This document shows positions 6,532 to 12,949 of a DNA stretch of 13,676 nt, piece by piece. The position numbers and the translations under genes are program-made. Every line of letters begins with the position of its first letter. Position 1 is the first letter of the stretch. The stretch is from the NCBI GenBank assembly GCA_013696065.1, contig JACCZJ010000117.1, positions 1 to 13,676 on the forward strand, in the 5' to 3' direction. The DNA is from Nocardioidaceae bacterium. GTDB taxonomy: Bacteria; Actinomycetota; Actinomycetes; Propionibacteriales; Nocardioidaceae. The notes beneath the pieces were generated by a model. That model saw only the letters and a list, made by a program, of their open reading frames with translations. It was not told where the DNA came from and searched no databases.

Positions 6532-7535
6532 CTCGCAGGCGCGACGACGAGCTCGACGACCACAGCAGGTTCGATCGGCCGCGTCGGCATACCCGCCCGC
6601 GCACCAAGGACAGACCAAGCTACGACGACGCTGTCGAGGGTTTCGTGATCACCGTCGACCGCGGACGATTCACGGTTCGAGTGAGCGGTGAGCAGCAGAG
6701 CCAGAACGTGACAGCGATGAAGTCTCGACCACTCGGACGCAAAGGTGTCGTCGTCGGAGACCGGGTGCGTGTCGTGGGGGACGTGTCAGGCGCCGTCGGG
6801 AGCTTGGCGCGCATCGTCGAGGTGTTGCCACGCGACACGGTCCTTCGACGTACCGCCGACGATTCCGACCCGGTTGAGCGGATCGTCGTCGCCAACGCCT
6901 CCCAGCTGGTCGTGGTGACCGCGGTCGCCGATCCCGAACCCCGGCCCCGGCTGATCGACCGATGCCTCGTGGCGGCGTATGACGCAGGGCTGGCCCCACT
7001 GCTGTGCCTGACCAAGGTCGACCTGGCCGACCCCGAAGGACTGTTGTCGATCTACCGCCCGCTCGGGGTGCCGTACGTGGTGGCCGAGCGAGGTGGCGAC
7101 CTCACCTTGGTGCGTGAGCGGCTGAGCGACCAGGTCAGCGTGTTCGTCGGTCACTCCGGGGTTGGCAAGTCGACTCTGGTCAACGTGTTGGTTCCTGGCA
7201 CGACCCGGGCGGTGGGTCACGTCAACGAGGTGACGGGGCGCGGCCGCCATACCTCCACGTCAGCGTTGGCGCTGGAGCTGCCGGGTGGCGGGTGGGTGGT
7301 CGACACGCCGGGAATCCGGTCATTCGGTCTCGCACATGTGGACCCACGCGAGCTGATCGGTGCCTTCGACGACCTCAACGTGCTCACGGTCGACTGCCCT
7401 CGCGGCTGCACCCACGCTGATGCCGAGCCTGAGTGTGCACTCGACGCTGCGATCGCTGATGGGCGGGTCGAGGTCGAGCGGGTGCAGTCGTTTCGTCGGC
7501 TGCTGTCCAGTCGCGAGCGCACTGAGGGCGACTAA
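6528..7535 (+). CDS. rsgA: Ribosome small-subunit-dependent GTPase A
   Basis: A circularly permuted GTPase that acts late in 30S ribosomal subunit maturation. The N-terminus is basic and hydrophilic, followed by an OB fold (about 36-100, with RPLGRKGVVVGDRVRV). The G motifs come in permuted order: G4 TKVD (162-165), G1 GHSGVGKST (208-216) and G3 DTPG (259-262). The C-terminal zinc motif is C290-x3-C294-x-H296-x6-C303, close to the family pattern. GTG 6528 overlaps the aroA stop, so translation is probably coupled. The pairing aroA-rsgA is common in Actinobacteria. Confidence 0.95.
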   Translation: MTRRRDDELDDHSRFDRPRRHTRPRTKDRPSYDDAVEGFVITVDRGRFTVRVSGEQQSQNVTAMKSRPLGRKGVVVGDRVRVVGDVSGAVGSLARIVEVLPRDTVLRRTADDSDPVERIVVANASQLVVVTAVADPEPRPRLIDRCLVAAYDAGLAPLLCLTKVDLADPEGLLSIYRPLGVPYVVAERGGDLTLVRERLSDQVSVFVGHSGVGKSTLVNVLVPGTTRAVGHVNEVTGRGRHTSTSALALELPGGGWVVDTPGIRSFGLAHVDPRELIGAFDDLNVLTVDCPRGCTHADAEPECALDAAIADGRVEVERVQSFRRLLSSRERTEGD

Positions 7536-7572
7536 GCACAGAGTCGTCGCATGGACAGCATGCCGTTGTGCT
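7535..7572. terminator. Weak hairpin between convergent rsgA and DUF2231 genes
   Basis: AGCACA (7535-7540) pairs with TGTGCT (7567-7572), and inside it GCATG (7549-7553) pairs with CATGC (7559-7563) around GACAG. The position between two gene ends favours a bidirectional terminator, but the stem is interrupted and overlaps the last base of rsgA. Confidence 0.25.
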
Positions 7573-7573
7573 C

Positions 7574-8077
7574 TCAGTCACCCGGCACGAAGCTCTGCTC
7601 GCCCGTTGGGTTCCACACGGCCCTGGCCCCGCTTTCGCCGACGCGCACTGTCTGAAAGGCCAGGGCGACCGCGCCCAAGACCAACAGGACCGATACGACA
7701 ACAGGGACAACCGCGGGGAGCGCGTCAAACTTCGCCGACACGGCCACGGCGAGCACAGCCAGCACCGCAAAGCCGATCACCAATATGAAGAGGAGGTCTG
7801 CCCTCTCGGCGTGTTCGCGCACGATTGCCGCGACCCGGCTATCGGCGCGGCCGCTTGAGTCGAGACCCAAGACGGCGGAGAGACTCTTGCCGCTCTCCTT
7901 GGCCACGAAGACGGCCGGCACAGCCCCGATAGCCACGATCACCAGCGGAACCCTCACCCATCGACGCGTGTGCGGTATGGCGAACAGCACGCCCAGCAGT
8001 CCCGCCAAGGGCACCAGCACGACTGCCACGTGCACCGCCAACGGATGGATCGGCAACCCGTTGATCTCGTCGAACAC
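7574..8077 (-). CDS. DUF2231-family membrane protein
   Basis: A membrane protein of about 167 residues with four predicted helices (LVPLAGLLGVLFAI, VPLVIVAIGAVPAVFV, LLFILVIGFAVLAVLAVAV and VVPVVVSVLLVLGAVALA). Its start FDEINGLPIHPLAVH and its end RVGESGARAVW are typical of the DUF2231 family, whose histidines suggest a redox or metal role; the function is not established. I chose GTG 8077-8075 because GGGAAG (8086-8091) lies 8 bases upstream and family members start just before GLPxHP. The longer frame from GTG 8098 has no ribosome site. It sits on the opposite strand between rsgA and hisN. Confidence 0.8.
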   Translation of the reverse strand: MFDEINGLPIHPLAVHVAVVLVPLAGLLGVLFAIPHTRRWVRVPLVIVAIGAVPAVFVAKESGKSLSAVLGLDSSGRADSRVAAIVREHAERADLLFILVIGFAVLAVLAVAVSAKFDALPAVVPVVVSVLLVLGAVALAFQTVRVGESGARAVWNPTGEQSFVPGD

Positions 8078-8185
8078 AAGATGATCTTCCCAGTTCACGC
8101 TACGGAGTTACAGGTGCAACAGACCTTTGGGCAGGTGGGCTCCAGCTGGTCCCCGCGCCTACAACCCTTGCGGGTCGGGTCGCCG

Positions 8186-8191
8186 TAGGCT
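8186..8191 (+). promoter_or_regulatory. -10 box for a leaderless hisN mRNA
   Basis: TAGGCT ends 7 bases before the hisN ATG (8199) and no Shine-Dalgarno site fits between them. This is the usual layout of leaderless actinobacterial transcripts. The -35 region is poor. Confidence 0.5.
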
Positions 8192-8198
8192 GGGCCGG

Positions 8199-9008
8199 AT
8201 GCCATCCGACCACAATGACGACCTGCGCCTCGCCCACGTGCTCGCCGACGATGCCGACTCGTTGAGCATGAGCCGGTTCAAGGCGCTGGACCTGCAGGTG
8301 GCGACCAAGCCTGACCTGACGCCTGTGTCCGACGCCGACGAGGCGGTGGAAGTTTCCCTCCGCCGGGGCTTGAGTCGAGCCAGACCCCGGGATGCGGTGC
8401 TCGGTGAGGAGACCGGGTCGACCGGCTGGGGACCGAGACGTTGGATCATCGACCCGATAGACGGCACCAAGAATTTCGTGCGCGGCGTGCCTGTGTGGGC
8501 GACGCTGATCGCGGTGATGGTCGAGGACCAGGTCGTCGCCGGGGTCGTGTCCGCGCCCGCGCTCAGTCGCCGCTGGTGGGCGTCGCTGGGGGGCGGCGCG
8601 TGGACCGGCAAGTCGCTGTTCTCCGCGTCAGCATGCCGAGTCTCCGACGTGTCGACGATCGAGGACGCCTCGCTGTCCTACTCGTCGCTCGACTCGTGGG
8701 ACGCGGTCGGGCGCCAAGACGCATTCATGAAATTGCTACGTCGCTGTTGGCGCAGCCGTGCGTATGGCGACTTCTGGTCCTACATGTTGGTCGCCGAAGG
8801 TGCGGTCGACCTGGCTACGGAGCCAGAGCTCGCCCTCTACGACATGGCCGCTCTCGCCGTGATCGTCACCGAGGCGGGCGGGACGTTCACCAGCCTGGCC
8901 GGCGACCCTGGTCCGCTCGGTGGCAACGCCTTGGCGTCGAATGGCCGGTTGCACGAGCAGGCGTTGGCATATGTCGGCATACCCGATAAGCCTCAGCTCA
9001 CTGATTGA
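8199..9008 (+). CDS. hisN: Histidinol-phosphatase, inositol-monophosphatase family
   Basis: It likely removes phosphate from L-histidinol phosphate, the penultimate stage of histidine synthesis, using Mg2+ in the cytoplasm. The inositol-monophosphatase fold is shown by GEETG (69-73), WIIDPIDGTKNF with metal ligands D85 and D88, and ALYDMAAL with D215. The length, 269 residues, is normal for actinobacterial HisN. I chose ATG 8199 over the in-frame ATG 8127 because the extra 24 residues are low-complexity and unlike the family, and a -10 box lies just upstream. Another phosphatase of this family (inositol-1-phosphate) is the alternative; the aroA-rsgA context favours HisN. Its last 11 bases overlap the end of the gene on the other strand. 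Confidence 0.88.
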   Translation: MPSDHNDDLRLAHVLADDADSLSMSRFKALDLQVATKPDLTPVSDADEAVEVSLRRGLSRARPRDAVLGEETGSTGWGPRRWIIDPIDGTKNFVRGVPVWATLIAVMVEDQVVAGVVSAPALSRRWWASLGGGAWTGKSLFSASACRVSDVSTIEDASLSYSSLDSWDAVGRQDAFMKLLRRCWRSRAYGDFWSYMLVAEGAVDLATEPELALYDMAALAVIVTEAGGTFTSLAGDPGPLGGNALASNGRLHEQALAYVGIPDKPQLTD

Positions 9009-9747
9009 TCTGCCCCGGTGACGTGAGGCGACGCCAGCGGGCCAAGAGGGCCGGCGCCAGCAGCAGCGCCGCAAGGTCGAACCAGCCGTAACCGCCGGCT
9101 GCACCCGATGGTGGGTTGCCGATGGAGACCAGTCCGGTCGGGTCGACGGGTTGCCACGTCCACGTCCCGAGCGTCGTACCAGCTAGCTCGAGATAGGTGA
9201 CGACGACAAAGGCACCGACATACAGGCCTTGCGACGGGCCCCAGGCCAAAAAGCCGACCAGGCACAGGAACCAGAAGCTGCCGAGGACGTCGGGGCGATC
9301 GCTCAAGATCAGGCCGTAGGCCGCGTAGGCACCTCCGACGACCAGCACCGCCGCGGTGCAGATCCGCGAGTGCCGCTGGACCCAGGCGAGACGACCGATC
9401 GCCAACGCGGCCAGATACACCAAGCCGTGGCCCGGTGGGACGTACATGGGGACATTGTCGAAGCGATATGTGTAGACCTCGAGTAGCGGGGAGAACGTGT
9501 ACTCGACGATCGAAGCGAACACGACCACCACCGCTGTCTGCACGCGGACCAACGGCGACTCTCGTCGCAGCAACCAGACCAGCACCAGCCACGTGCAGAT
9601 GCCAAGCCCGCGTTGGGTCCAGCGGGTCGAATCCGCATCCACGAAGAGCACGATCGTGATCCACGTCAAGGCCACGGCGACAATGCGTGCCGAGGCAACA
9701 GGCAGCAACGTCTCGCGCCGCGCACGGCGTTCCAGTACCGTCGTCAC
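8998..9747 (-). CDS. Unrecognised multi-pass membrane protein
   Basis: A protein of about 249 residues with roughly seven or eight hydrophobic segments and no family I can name. The most distinctive part is EYTFSPLLEVYTYRF followed closely by VPMYVPPGHGLVYLAALAIGR. A Glu, a Tyr-rich strand and a PPGH motif at the mouth of a helix look like a conserved functional site. The C-terminus is short and basic (RWRRL). I chose GTG 9747-9745 because GGGAGG (9757-9762) lies 9 bases upstream; ATG 9756 would have no space, and a longer frame reaches ATG 9834. It converges on and overlaps hisN by 11 bases and is divergent from the CBS gene. Confidence 0.75.
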   Translation of the reverse strand: MTTVLERRARRETLLPVASARIVAVALTWITIVLFVDADSTRWTQRGLGICTWLVLVWLLRRESPLVRVQTAVVVVFASIVEYTFSPLLEVYTYRFDNVPMYVPPGHGLVYLAALAIGRLAWVQRHSRICTAAVLVVGGAYAAYGLILSDRPDVLGSFWFLCLVGFLAWGPSQGLYVGAFVVVTYLELAGTTLGTWTWQPVDPTGLVSIGNPPSGAAGGYGWFDLAALLLAPALLARWRRLTSPGQINQ

Positions 9748-9863
9748 AGGCGTCATCCTCCCAGGTTTGCGAGTGGCTACGGGCAACCGCCCACCTTCGG
9801 GGGGTACAGACGTCGAGGACGCAAATACTGGCACGTCTCAACGCGACCCACGGGAGGTTCTCA

Positions 9864-10295
9864 ATGCGTATCCAAGACGTCATGCGGAGCAAGGGCGGGT
9901 CTGTCGTGACGGCGCCTCCCAACACCACGGTCCGCGAACTAGTCGCGCTGCTGGCCGAGCACAACATCGGCGCCGTGGTCGTGATGGGCGAGGAGAGCCA
10001 GATCGCGGGCATCGTGTCCGAACGCGATGTGGTACGCCGGCTCGCTGCTGACGTGGACATCCTCGACTCAGATATCTCGGAGATCATGACCTCCGAGGTT
10101 CGCTCGGTCGCCCCCGATGAGTCGGTTCACGACTTGATGCGCTTGATGACCGAGCACCGCATCCGCCATGTGCCGGTAGTGCTCGATGGTTCCCTGCAAG
10201 GCATCATCTCGATTGGTGACGTGGTCAAGTCCCGCATCGGCGAGCTGGAGTTCGAGCGAGACCAGCTGTCGTCGTACGTGAGCAACACGCAGTAA
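9864..10295 (+). CDS. Two-CBS-domain protein
   Basis: A small cytoplasmic protein (143 residues) made of two CBS motifs: IQDVMRS through IVSERDVVRRLA (about 3-65) and ISEIMTSEVRSVAPDESV through IISIGDVVKSRIGE (about 71-130). Paired CBS motifs form a Bateman module that binds adenine nucleotides such as AMP or ATP. As a stand-alone protein it may report energy state to an unknown partner, and proteins like it are common in Actinobacteria. The C-terminal tail (LEFERDQLSSYVSNTQ) is a short charged helix typical of this subgroup. ATG 9864 has GGGAGG (9852-9857) 6 bases upstream, which rules out the longer open frame from 9687. Confidence 0.9.
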   Translation: MRIQDVMRSKGGSVVTAPPNTTVRELVALLAEHNIGAVVVMGEESQIAGIVSERDVVRRLAADVDILDSDISEIMTSEVRSVAPDESVHDLMRLMTEHRIRHVPVVLDGSLQGIISIGDVVKSRIGELEFERDQLSSYVSNTQ

Positions 10296-10322
10296 CCGCA
10301 GCTTCGGCCGCACTTGTCGCCC

Positions 10323-10406
10323 GGCCGCACAACCGTCCACGTGCACGAAAGTGACACCGAAACCACAGCCCCGGGCCGCACAACCGTTCACGTGCACGAA
10401 AGTGAC
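10323..10406. repeat. Pair of 33-bp direct repeats upstream of the FKBP gene
   Basis: Copies at 10323-10355 and 10374-10406 start GGCCGCACAACCGT and end CACGTGCACGAAAGTGAC. They differ at one base (C/T at the 15th position) and are set 51 bases apart. A third partial copy (GGCCGCAC) lies at 10306-10313. Each copy contains the palindromes CACGTG and GTGCAC. They could be an operator pair or copies of a dispersed intergenic repeat. Confidence 0.85.
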
Positions 10407-10435
10407 GCGTCATCGCTCGGGCTTGGTGCGGAAGC

Positions 10436-10441
10436 TAGGGT
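10436..10441 (+). promoter_or_regulatory. -10 box for a leaderless FKBP mRNA
   Basis: TAGGGT ends 6 bases before ATG 10448 and there is no Shine-Dalgarno site, as in a leaderless transcript. The 33-bp repeats end 29 bases upstream, where they could affect this promoter. Confidence 0.5.
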
Positions 10442-10447
10442 GCCTGC

Positions 10448-10819
10448 ATGACTGAGAAACCCGAAATCGACTTCCCCGACACCGCAGCGCCGACCGAGCT
10501 CCAGGTCACCGACATCACCGAGGGCGATGGGGCCGAGGCCACGGCCGGGAGCACCATCTCCGCGCACTACGTCGGGGTTGCGCACTCGACCGGCGAGGAG
10601 TTCGATGCCTCCTACAATCGCGGTGAGCCGCTGGATTTCAAGCTCGGAGTCGGTCAGGTGATCGCGGGTTGGGACCAAGGCATCCAAGGTATGAAGGTGG
10701 GCGGGCGGCGACAGCTCGTTATCCCTCCCGATCTCGGATACGGCGATCGGGGCGCCGGGGAAGCCATCAAGCCCGGCGAGACGTTGATCTTCGTGGTCGA
10801 CTTGGTCGACGTGCGCTGA
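10448..10819 (+). CDS. FKBP-type peptidyl-prolyl cis-trans isomerase
   Basis: A single-domain FKBP (123 residues) that catalyses cis-trans isomerisation of prolyl bonds and assists protein folding. Active-site landmarks are HYVGV, EFDASYNRGEPLDFKLGVG, VIAGWDQGIQGMKVGGRR and IPPDLGYGDRGAG, with the central Trp of VIAGW and the Tyr of LGYG intact; the protein ends LIFVVDLVDVR. There is no signal peptide or lipobox, so it is probably cytoplasmic. It converges on the S4 gene with a shared hairpin between them. Confidence 0.93.
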   Translation: MTEKPEIDFPDTAAPTELQVTDITEGDGAEATAGSTISAHYVGVAHSTGEEFDASYNRGEPLDFKLGVGQVIAGWDQGIQGMKVGGRRQLVIPPDLGYGDRGAGEAIKPGETLIFVVDLVDVR

Positions 10820-10851
10820 CCTGCTGCCCGCTTGCTACCAAGCTCGGTCGA

Positions 10852-10884
10852 TCGGCTGCGTCACTCAGGATCCGACGCAGCCGA
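10852..10884. terminator. Bidirectional terminator hairpin between FKBP and S4 genes
   Basis: TCGGCTGCGTC (10852-10862) and GACGCAGCCGA (10874-10884) form a perfect 11-bp stem with an 11-base loop. It lies 33 bases after the FKBP stop and overlaps the last codons of the convergent S4 gene. There is no T-run, as is common for high-GC terminators. Confidence 0.6.
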
Positions 10885-11097
10885 GACCACGGCGTACAAC
10901 GTCAAGGCGACTTCGACGCGGTCACCATCTCGTAGCTGCCGGCCCCGGCGCGTCTCCACCTCACCGTTGACCAGCACCGCCTCGCTGGCGAGGAGCGGTT
11001 TGACGTCACTGCCCTGGTCGACGGCGTCGGCTCTCTTGAGGAACTGGCCCAGCCGGATTCCGTCGCCGGTGATCTCGATGCGAGTTGGTTGCGCCAT
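10861..11097 (-). CDS. S4-domain RNA-binding protein
   Basis: A 78-residue protein that is essentially one S4 domain: IRLGQFLKRADAVDQGSDVK, AVLVNGEVETRRGRQLRDGD and VEVAL. Stand-alone S4 proteins of this size (YbcJ/RlbA type) bind structured RNA, often linked to ribosomes; the exact target is unknown. I chose ATG 11097-11095 because AAGGA (11106-11110) lies 8 bases upstream and the domain starts right after it. The frame stays open to ATG 11217, but that stretch runs through the 17-bp inverted repeat and looks non-coding. Confidence 0.87.
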   Translation of the reverse strand: MAQPTRIEITGDGIRLGQFLKRADAVDQGSDVKPLLASEAVLVNGEVETRRGRQLRDGDRVEVALTLYAVVSAASDPE

Positions 11098-11154
11098 ACC
11101 GCGCATCCTTGCAGCATCTGGTCGCGCCGCGTCCCTAGCGCCATGACCGACTCT

Positions 11155-11211
11155 GATTTGGAACGATATGGCGACTGGCGGGCCCTCGGCGGCTCCATAT
11201 CGTTCCAAATC
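11155..11211. repeat. 17-bp perfect inverted repeat
   Basis: GATTTGGAACGATATGG (11155-11171) is exactly the reverse complement of 11195-11211, with a 23-base GC-rich spacer that includes GGGCCC. The arms are AT-rich for this genome. It begins 15 bases after the stop of the small membrane-protein gene (read on the minus strand) and ends 57 bases before the S4 start. It could be a terminator without a T-run, a stable mRNA structure or a dispersed palindrome. Confidence 0.9.
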
Positions 11212-11225
11212 GCGCATGTCCGCAG

Positions 11226-11441
11226 TCAGCGTCCTCGGGCGAAGTCAAGGGTCAGACTCAGCGCGAAGCCGACCATCAGGGTGACTGCTCCGCAGGTCAG
11301 GACCACGAGTGGACCGGCGATGCCCGTGACCAAAGCTCCAGCGCCGCCCAGCAGGACGAGGACAACGATCGCCGCGATCTTGGGGTCGTCTCCGATGAGC
11401 AGGTCGACCAGGAACCGCCATACGGCTCGTGCCACCATCAT
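11226..11441 (-). CDS. Small two-helix membrane protein coupled to the ExxE permease-like gene
   Basis: A 71-residue protein of no family I recognise. It has an amphipathic start (ARAVWRFLVDLLIGDDPK), then two hydrophobic helices (IAAIVVLVLLGGAGALVTGIA and VVLTCGAVTLMVGFALSLTL) and a short basic end. ATG 11441-11439 overlaps the TGA of the upstream gene as ATGA, and AAGGAG lies 8 bases before it, so the two are translationally coupled. This suggests a small partner of the larger membrane protein. Confidence 0.75.
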   Translation of the reverse strand: MMVARAVWRFLVDLLIGDDPKIAAIVVLVLLGGAGALVTGIAGPLVVLTCGAVTLMVGFALSLTLDFARGR

Positions 11442-12238
11442 GTGGCCAGCTCCTTTGGTCGCAGCTTCCTCTCTGGACCTCCAGCGGCATGACGCGACAA
11501 CCACATCACCAGCAGCCAACTCCACAAGGCCCACGCCACGAGCAACACCAGGAGAGCCCAATCATCGGCCGGCCAGTCGAGACTCTGCCTCGACGAGACG
11601 AAAAAGCCGAGTCCCTCCAGCGACCAGAAGGTGCCGAAGGCCGTGAGCACCAGGCCGACCGTGTATTTCAAGGCGTTCTCGGGGATCTTCGCGAGGGGAC
11701 GGTGCAGCCACAGTCCCAAGCCCGCCACGACGACGGCAGCTGAGCCACCACCCAGCGCTGCCAGGCTGACGTTGTCTGCGTTGAGTCCGAACGTGATCAC
11801 GATGAATGTCACCTCGACCCCCTCGAGGAACACCGCCTTCATCGCCACGATGAAACCGAAGGCGTCGAGACCGAAGATCGTCTGGGTCCTGGCGTTGCGG
11901 GCGGTCTGCGCTTGTTCGACATACGCCGCTGCCTCGTCGTGCATGGCCTTGAGGCCGGCCGAGCGCAGGACGGCCTTGCGGAGCCACTGCAGCCCGAAGA
12001 TCAGCATCAGCCCACCGACGACCAACTTGAGGGCAGCCGCCGGGAGCCAGCTGGCCAACGCGTAGCCGGCGAAGAAGGTGAAAAACACCAGCGCCACGAG
12101 AGCCGCGAACACACCTGCGACGACACTGCGCCATCCCCGGGTCACACCCAGGGCCAAGACGATGGTCAGTGCCTCGACGCACTCGACGAAGGACGCCACG
12201 AAGGTGGAGGTGAGCAATCCCCAGTCCGCAGCCGTCAC
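11438..12238 (-). CDS. COG4280-like membrane protein with duplicated ExxE motif
   Basis: A 266-residue protein with about seven hydrophobic segments. Two similar helices lie 120 residues apart: FVECVEALTIVLAL (E19, E22) and FLEGVEVTFIVITF (E139, E142), each near the start of a half, so the protein looks like an internal duplication. It resembles the predicted membrane proteins of COG4280. The paired glutamates recall the REGLE motifs of FTR1 iron permeases, which suggests cation transport, but that is inference and the Arg of REGLE is missing. The middle loop (about 85-118) is hydrophilic and charged. GTG 12238-12236 has no ribosome site but follows a -10 box closely. It is coupled to the small membrane gene downstream. 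Confidence 0.72.
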   Translation of the reverse strand: MTAADWGLLTSTFVASFVECVEALTIVLALGVTRGWRSVVAGVFAALVALVFFTFFAGYALASWLPAAALKLVVGGLMLIFGLQWLRKAVLRSAGLKAMHDEAAAYVEQAQTARNARTQTIFGLDAFGFIVAMKAVFLEGVEVTFIVITFGLNADNVSLAALGGGSAAVVVAGLGLWLHRPLAKIPENALKYTVGLVLTAFGTFWSLEGLGFFVSSRQSLDWPADDWALLVLLVAWALWSWLLVMWLSRHAAGGPERKLRPKELAT

Positions 12239-12244
12239 CGCACC

Positions 12245-12250
12245 AGATTA
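12245..12250 (-). promoter_or_regulatory. -10 box for a leaderless mRNA of the ExxE membrane gene
   Basis: TAATCT on the minus strand ends 6 bases before GTG 12238, and no Shine-Dalgarno site is present. A TTGAGC lies 19 bases upstream as a possible -35. This gives the membrane pair its own promoter after the response regulator gene. Confidence 0.55.
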
Positions 12251-12286
12251 GGTGTCGACTCGGCCCCGAGCTCAAACCCCGCCCAG

Positions 12287-12949
12287 TCAGTCCGTCCTCT
12301 CGCCTGGGCGGACCAGGCCGGATTCGTATCCGAAGACGACCGCCTGCACCCGGTCTCTGAGGTTGAGTTTGCGCATCAGGTTTGCGAGGTGGGTCTTGAC
12401 GGTGGCCTCGCCGAGGTAGATCCGAGCGGCGATCTCCTGATTGGACAGACCCTGAGCGACGAGCCTCAGCACCTCTGCTTCGCGCTCGGTGAGGCCGAGG
12501 CTGTCGTGAGGAGGGGCTCCCGGCGGTGGGCTCGGCGTGAACCGTTCCAGCAGCTGTCGGGTCAGCGCGGGATGCAGCAGCGCGGCACCGGCGGCGACAG
12601 TGCGAATGGCGTGCATCAGCTCCCCGCGTCGCACGTCTTTGAGGCAGAAGCCGCCCGCTCCAGCTCGCATCGCCTGATACAGATAGTCGTCGGAGTCGTA
12701 TGTCGTGAGGACGAGCACGCGCGATGCCAGCCCCGCTGCCGTGATGGCCTTAGTGGCCTCGAGACCGTCCATGACCGGCATCCGGACGTCCATGAGGACG
12801 AGGTCGGGGTGCAGTTCGCGTACCCGCTCGACCGCCTCCCGGCCGTTCGAGGCCTCCCCCGCCCAGACGATGTCGGGCTCGGGCTCTAGCAGCAGCCGGA
12901 AGCTGTCGCGGATCAGCGCCTCGTCGTCGGCGACCAGCACCCGGATCAC
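12287..12949 (-). CDS. NarL/FixJ-type two-component response regulator
   Basis: A 220-residue DNA-binding regulator. The receiver domain (1-120) has the acidic pair D8/D9, phosphoacceptor D54 in LMDVRMP, T82 or T83 in LTTYD and K104 in CLKDV, all intact. The C-terminal LuxR-type helix-turn-helix (about 150-210) shows LTEREAEVLRLVAQGLSN, EIAARIYLGEATVKTHLANL and RDRVQAVVF. GTG 12949-12947 overlaps the TGA of the kinase gene (GTGA), so the two are translationally coupled. With the partner kinase apparently broken, this regulator may be unphosphorylated, driven by another kinase or by acetyl phosphate, or the gene may be on its way out. Confidence 0.95.
   Translation of the reverse strand: MIRVLVADDEALIRDSFRLLLEPEPDIVWAGEASNGREAVERVRELHPDLVLMDVRMPVMDGLEATKAITAAGLASRVLVLTTYDSDDYLYQAMRAGAGGFCLKDVRRGELMHAIRTVAAGAALLHPALTRQLLERFTPSPPPGAPPHDSLGLTEREAEVLRLVAQGLSNQEIAARIYLGEATVKTHLANLMRKLNLRDRVQAVVFGYESGLVRPGERTD

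Noticed and set aside
8993..10087. 364-codon minus-strand open frame over the membrane protein and CBS genes
   Set aside because: Wrong frame relative to the hydrophobic protein at 8998-9747 and opposite the CBS protein; the composition is not protein-like.
10306..10406. CRISPR-like array from the spaced 33-bp repeats
   Set aside because: Only two full copies with an 18-base gap, and no cas genes; better described as a direct repeat pair.
11912..12889. 325-codon plus-strand open frame opposite the ExxE protein and response regulator
   Set aside because: Shadow of two well-supported minus-strand genes.
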